10,675 nucleotides of DNA from Methylomicrobium sp. (GTDB lineage: Bacteria > Pseudomonadota > Gammaproteobacteria > Methylococcales > Methylomonadaceae). Position numbers and translations under genes: made by a program. The notes under the pieces are model-generated. The model did no database searches, had not been told where the DNA came from, and was given only the letters and a program-made list of their open reading frames with translations. The stretch covers positions 1 through 10,675 of the forward strand of contig SLIO01000011.1 in the NCBI GenBank assembly GCA_007135635.1, written 5' to 3'. Positions 7,679 to 10,675 of the stretch are shown in pieces (within the stretch, counting starts at the first letter, position 1; every line of letters begins with the position of its first letter).

Positions 7679-7694
7679 ACAGTTTCAACCGGAT

Positions 7695-7709
7695 GAGGAC
7701 ACGCAATTG
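7695..7709 (+). promoter_or_regulatory. Ribosome-binding site and TTG start of the flavocytochrome gene
   Basis: GAGG (7695-7698) is followed by an 8-nt spacer and then TTG (7707-7709). No ATG or GTG with a comparable site exists near the start of the hydrophobic N-terminus; the next in-frame ATG (7759) would cut into the first membrane helix. The site lies immediately after the mscS-like remnant ends. Confidence 0.75.
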
Positions 7710-9029
7710 AAATACGGTTTCCTGCAAGCGCTGACGTGGATCGTCGTCTATTTAAGCATGGTGCTTCTTCCGATGGTCTTGGCTATCGGCTTTCAAGCGC
7801 CGCCGGCAAGACCATTCGCAGCCGAATTTGGAGCCATGCTCGGCCTTCTCGCACTCGGCGTACTGGCAATGCAATCAGTTATCTCAGGACGCCAACGCTG
7901 GTTTGCTCGTGGCGCCGGGATGGATAATATCTTGCAATTTCATCGCCAAGTAGGCATCTTCGCTTTGCTATTGGTGCTAATCCATCCAGCCGCTATGTTC
8001 ATTGCTAACCCGGACTATCTGTTTATTTATATCGACCCTCGGGTCAATTTTTTACGCACTGCAGTTTTGGGTTTCATCGTCGCCGCAACCCTGTTCTTGG
8101 TTACAAGCTCTTTATGGCGTCCGTCATTCCGGCTATCCTACGAGCAATGGCGGCTTCTTCACGGAATCTTATTCATACTGATCATTGCCGGCGGACTTGG
8201 TCACGCAGTGTTGGTCAATAACTATTTCGCTCAGGACTGGAAACAAATAGTCTTGGCGAGCCTAGTCGGATTTGCTCTGCTCCTGGTTATCGAGTCACGC
8301 CTATTACGCCCTCTCAGAATGCTCCGGCGGCCGTGGCGCGTCATTGAAGCCAAGCCTGAAACCGGGCAGGCCACGACCTTAGTGTTCGATGCCGAAGGCC
8401 ACAACGGTATGAAATTCCAGCCCGGACAATTTATCTGGTTGACGCTAGGCGATTCACCGTTTTCGCTACAACAACATCCTTTTTCGATTTGCTCGAGCGC
8501 TGCCCATCCCGAGAAATTGACGATTACCGCTAAGGCACTCGGCGACTTCACCCGAAGTCTAAGCAAAGTTAACCCGGGCACTCGCGCTTGGCTGGAAGGA
8601 CCTTATGGCGTATTCATACATCGCGCCTTCAGCTCGCGCGATGCTGTTTTTATCGCCGGTGGCGTCGGCATCACGCCGATTATCAGCATGTTGAGAACTT
8701 ACCGCGACTTGGGAACCCAATCTCCCTTATGGCTGATTTATGCCTGTGCGGATGCCGAATCCATCCTGTTCCGAGATGAACTGGATGACATGGCCGACCA
8801 ATTGTCGTTGACCTTGGTGTATGTCTTGGCAAATCCACCGAAGTATTGGACCGGTGAAACCGGCTTTGTCGATGCCGATTTACTCGCCCGCTATCTGCCA
8901 GAGGACAACGACGCTATCGAGTATTTCTTATGTGGCCCGCCGCCGATGATGGACAGTGTCGAACCGATTCTGATCGCACGCGGAGCGGCACTTAACCGGG
9001 TTTACTCGGAACGTTTCAATCTCGTCTAA
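7707..9029 (+). CDS. Ferric-reductase-like transmembrane flavocytochrome (FRE/NOX superfamily)
   Basis: This is a membrane-bound NAD(P)H oxidoreductase that passes electrons through FAD and two hemes across the membrane. The chosen TTG start, with GAGG 8 nt upstream, gives 440 aa. The N-terminal half has about six hydrophobic segments. Two histidine pairs, His79/His93 and His152/His166, each have 13 intervening residues, the pattern expected for two stacked b-hemes in ferric reductase-type domains. The C-terminal half is a ferredoxin-reductase-like module: FQPGQFIWL, the FAD motif HPFSICSSA (from His257), the nucleotide-binding GGVGITPIISML (from Gly318) and the C-terminal CGPPPMM (from Cys409). 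The natural acceptor (ferric iron, oxygen, quinone or a periplasmic protein) cannot be read from sequence. The stop codon overlaps the ribosome-binding site of the next gene, so the two form an operon. Confidence 0.9.
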   Translation: MKYGFLQALTWIVVYLSMVLLPMVLAIGFQAPPARPFAAEFGAMLGLLALGVLAMQSVISGRQRWFARGAGMDNILQFHRQVGIFALLLVLIHPAAMFIANPDYLFIYIDPRVNFLRTAVLGFIVAATLFLVTSSLWRPSFRLSYEQWRLLHGILFILIIAGGLGHAVLVNNYFAQDWKQIVLASLVGFALLLVIESRLLRPLRMLRRPWRVIEAKPETGQATTLVFDAEGHNGMKFQPGQFIWLTLGDSPFSLQQHPFSICSSAAHPEKLTITAKALGDFTRSLSKVNPGTRAWLEGPYGVFIHRAFSSRDAVFIAGGVGITPIISMLRTYRDLGTQSPLWLIYACADAESILFRDELDDMADQLSLTLVYVLANPPKYWTGETGFVDADLLARYLPEDNDAIEYFLCGPPPMMDSVEPILIARGAALNRVYSERFNLV

Positions 9030-9040
9030 AGGAATCGCCG

Positions 9041-10249
9041 ATGCTACATATTAAAGCCCGCCATTCCGGGACCTTAACCGCCGCCCTAATGGTAATAATC
9101 GCCCTGGCTTTAACCGGGTTGCGAACCGGCGCTATCGATCCTGGAGAATGGCCGCGAGTCATAGCCGATTGGCCCGAAACGCTCCGCGAAATTTCCTTCG
9201 CCGAAGCATGGCCGATGAGGCCGCTACTGATTTGGACCGGCATAATCATTTGCTTAACGCAGTCGGCGTCATTATCGGGCCTGAATCTGGCGGTCTTCAG
9301 CCTGAGCCGCTTACATCTCGAAACTGCCGCCGAAAAAAGAGACCGAAACGCCCGCCGGGTTTTGGCGCTACGTCGGAATTCCAACTTTACCTTAACCACC
9401 ATCTTATGGGGCAATGTTTCGGTCAATGTATTGCTAACCCTGTTGGCCGATTCGGTATTGTTCGGTTTATCGGCATTTTTCTTTTCAACCGTCGTCATCA
9501 CACTATTCGGCGAAATCGTCCCTCAAGCTTATTTTTCGCGTCATGCGCTACGTGTAGCGGGTTTTCTAACGCCTTTATTACGTTTTTATCAGGTCTTGCT
9601 GTGGCCGCTGGCTTGGCCATCAGGCAAGTTGCTCGATGCCTGGATCGGTCAAGAAGGCATTCCCTGGCTGCGGGAGAATGAACTGCATCATCTGCTAGAG
9701 CTTCACGCACGAGAAATCGATACCGAAATCAGCCAAGTCGAAGCCACCGGCGCGATCAATTTTTTAAAACTCGATGACATCCCGGTCGGCCGGGAAGGCG
9801 AGCCGCTCGACCCGCGGAGCGTCATTCGATTGCCGTTTCAAAACGGCCGTCCGGTATTTCCAAAAATGCAACGCACTGCCGAAGACCCCTTTTTACAAAA
9901 GATTGCCGCCTCCGGTAAAAAATGGGTCGTCCTGATCGACGACCGCGGCGAACCTCTTAGAATAATGAGCGCGCCGACCTTCCTGCGTACCGCGCTATTC
10001 AAAGATACTCCATTCGACCCGCAAAGGCTCTGTCATCATCCGCTGGTAGTATTCGATTCAACCCGGCCTCTCGGCCAAGTGCTGCACCGGCTCACCTTTC
10101 GCCCGGAAAAACCCGGAGATGACGTCATCGACGAGGATCTGATCTTGGTTTGGGAGGATAATCAACGCCGCATCATTACCGGTTCGGATCTACTTGGACG
10201 TTTGTTGCATAAAATCGCCCGGCCTGCCACGCCGTTGACGTCTAAATGA
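9041..10249 (+). CDS. DUF21/CNNM-type membrane protein with CBS-like pair (CorC/CorB-like)
   Basis: CNNM/CorB/CorC proteins are membrane proteins linked to magnesium and other divalent-cation transport, usually with cytoplasmic CBS domains that sense nucleotide. This 402-aa product starts at ATG 9041, 7 nt after AAAGGA, which overlaps the stop codon of the previous gene. It has an extra hydrophobic segment at ~13-31, then the DUF21 core: LSGLNLAVFSLSRL (Ser79, Gly80, Asn82), GNVSVNVLL (Asn125, Asn129), and GEIVPQAYFSRHAL (157-170) with the Glu of the GEI motif. These are the polar positions that bind the cation in characterised relatives. Two degenerate CBS-like segments follow, KKWVVLIDDRGEPL (from ~294) and DDVIDEDLILVWEDNQ (from ~359). 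There is no obvious CorC-HlyC domain at the C-terminus. Transport activity and ion are inferred from family only. It is the second gene of the flavocytochrome operon. Confidence 0.88.
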   Translation: MLHIKARHSGTLTAALMVIIALALTGLRTGAIDPGEWPRVIADWPETLREISFAEAWPMRPLLIWTGIIICLTQSASLSGLNLAVFSLSRLHLETAAEKRDRNARRVLALRRNSNFTLTTILWGNVSVNVLLTLLADSVLFGLSAFFFSTVVITLFGEIVPQAYFSRHALRVAGFLTPLLRFYQVLLWPLAWPSGKLLDAWIGQEGIPWLRENELHHLLELHAREIDTEISQVEATGAINFLKLDDIPVGREGEPLDPRSVIRLPFQNGRPVFPKMQRTAEDPFLQKIAASGKKWVVLIDDRGEPLRIMSAPTFLRTALFKDTPFDPQRLCHHPLVVFDSTRPLGQVLHRLTFRPEKPGDDVIDEDLILVWEDNQRRIITGSDLLGRLLHKIARPATPLTSK

Positions 10250-10283
10250 CTGACTCGCGCAGAGGCGCAGAGAATTGATTTAA

Positions 10284-10347
10284 AATTTGGTCATAAATAA
10301 CTTCCCTATTTTTGGAAGGTTCGTTTGCTCGATTGGCAGGCGTCGGC
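10284..10347 (+). repeat. Dispersed repeat A, copy 2
   Basis: This matches 1804-1869 in the same orientation with about 8 substitutions and 2 single-base gaps. Shared landmarks are ATTTGGTC, TAAATAAC, TTCCCTATTTT, GGTTCG and GCTCGATTGGCAGG. It starts 34 bases after the stop codon of the CNNM-type gene, much as copy 1 directly follows the protease stop codon. Confidence 0.7.
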
Positions 10348-10368
10348 TCCAGGGAAAGCCGCCCTCAA

Positions 10369-10392
10369 GCCTACAAGAACGTATTCACGTCG
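10369..10392 (+). repeat. Degenerate repeat B core
   Basis: GCCTACAAGAACGTATTCACG and the following bases resemble the repeat B core (ATGGACGTATTCACGGCGT) at 1994-2012, with a few substitutions. It keeps the A-then-B order seen at 1804-2048. Confidence 0.5.
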
Positions 10393-10402
10393 TTATGCCA
10401 GA

Positions 10403-10462
10403 CGAGTTACCGAACCCTCGACAAAGCTCATAACTCCAGGAAGTTATTTTTCGCGAAATCCT
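10403..10462 (-). repeat. Dispersed repeat A, copy 3, inverted
   Basis: Read on the minus strand, this gives AAGGATTT, then AAATAACTTCC, then GAGGGTTCGGTAACTCG. It parallels copy 1 (1802-1853) with a diverged middle. Together with 10284-10347 it forms a large imperfect inverted pair about 55 bases apart. Confidence 0.5.
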
Positions 10463-10476
10463 TAACACTTTCGACC

Positions 10477-10504
10477 TTCCCTCACCTAACGCTAGGTGAG
10501 GGAA
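10477..10504. repeat. Perfect 12-bp hairpin
   Basis: TTCCCTCACCTA (10477-10488) and TAGGTGAGGGAA (10493-10504) pair perfectly around the loop ACGC. An A-run follows on the plus strand. No T-run is present on either strand, so a terminator is not certain. The CCCTCACC composition resembles the hairpin block at 7296-7388. Confidence 0.75.
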
Positions 10505-10565
10505 AAACACTGACGTTCACTATTCACAGCTTTATCAAACATCAGCCTTTCTATACCCGTCGTAG

Positions 10566-10675
10566 ATCAAAATTCGGCGCCTGGGTGTCCGCTAAAGGAC
10601 GCCGTGAATACGTCCATGTAGGCTCTATGCCAGCTCCATGCTGGCAAAGCCTTTATGAGCGCCATGGATGACGTG
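10566..10675 (-). repeat. Composite palindromic repeat B, copy 2, inverted and cut by the window end
   Basis: Bases 10594-10617 are the exact reverse complement of 1994-2017, and the flank at 10566-10579 matches 2034-2048. It then differs: TGCCAGC (10628-10634) pairs with GCTGGCA (10640-10646) around TCCAT, a stem unlike any in copy 1. CGCCATGGATGACGTG (10660-10675) again resembles the hairpin at 1921-1936. The copy probably continues beyond the window. A frame stays open across 10312-10671, but it spans several repeats and has no protein-like features. Confidence 0.7.

Noticed and set aside
7602..7706. Longer N-terminus for the flavocytochrome
   Set aside because: The extra 35 residues come from another frame of the channel remnant and are polar and atypical, whereas TTG 7707 has a well-placed GAGG and begins directly before the first membrane helix.
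10312..10671. 119-codon open frame at the right end
   Set aside because: It crosses repeat A, an inverted repeat A, a 12-bp hairpin and repeat B, lacks a ribosome-binding site and has no protein-like pattern. The open frame is a by-product of the repeats.

Overview
The window looks like ordinary chromosome of a gammaproteobacterium. Every gene belongs to a core or envelope family: a periplasmic Do-type protease, BioA very close in layout and motifs to the enterobacterial enzyme, an RlpA lipoprotein, a large MscS-type channel, a ferric-reductase-like flavocytochrome and a CNNM/CorC-type membrane protein. Base composition is moderate and looks even across the genes. The dense short palindromic repeats between genes remind me of methanotrophic Methylococcales, but no methane-oxidation gene is present, so that placement is only a guess.

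Layout. Positions 1-320 are a non-coding upstream region. A degP/htrA-family protease follows (321-1802, +). Positions 1803-2144 hold a composite palindromic repeat. bioA (2145-3434, +) makes 7,8-diaminopelargonate for biotin. Positions 3435-3782 hold a roughly 305-bp repeat element with short inverted ends and two exact 44-bp tandem units. rlpA (3783-4313, -) encodes a short lipoprotein with a double-psi beta-barrel. A 497-bp divergent intergenic region (4314-4810) separates it from a large mscS-family gene (4811-7252, +). After that gene come a hairpin repeat and then a decayed second copy of its last ~280 bp (7414-7694). The fragment runs straight into a compact two-gene operon: a flavocytochrome (7707-9029, +, TTG start) and a DUF21/CNNM-CBS protein (9041-10249, +). 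The window ends in a block of repeats (10284-10675) related to those at 1804-2048, partly in inverted orientation.

How the genes relate. Most products act in the envelope: periplasmic protein quality control, cell-wall remodelling, osmotic relief, transmembrane electron transfer and possible divalent-cation transport. Only the flavocytochrome and CNNM genes are clearly co-transcribed (11-bp gap, with the second ribosome-binding site overlapping the first stop codon). The others look like independent units separated by repeats. I see no phage, transposase, CRISPR array, tRNA or rRNA. The most distinctive signals are the partial mscS duplication with mostly synonymous divergence, the flavocytochrome-CNNM pair, and the repeat families.
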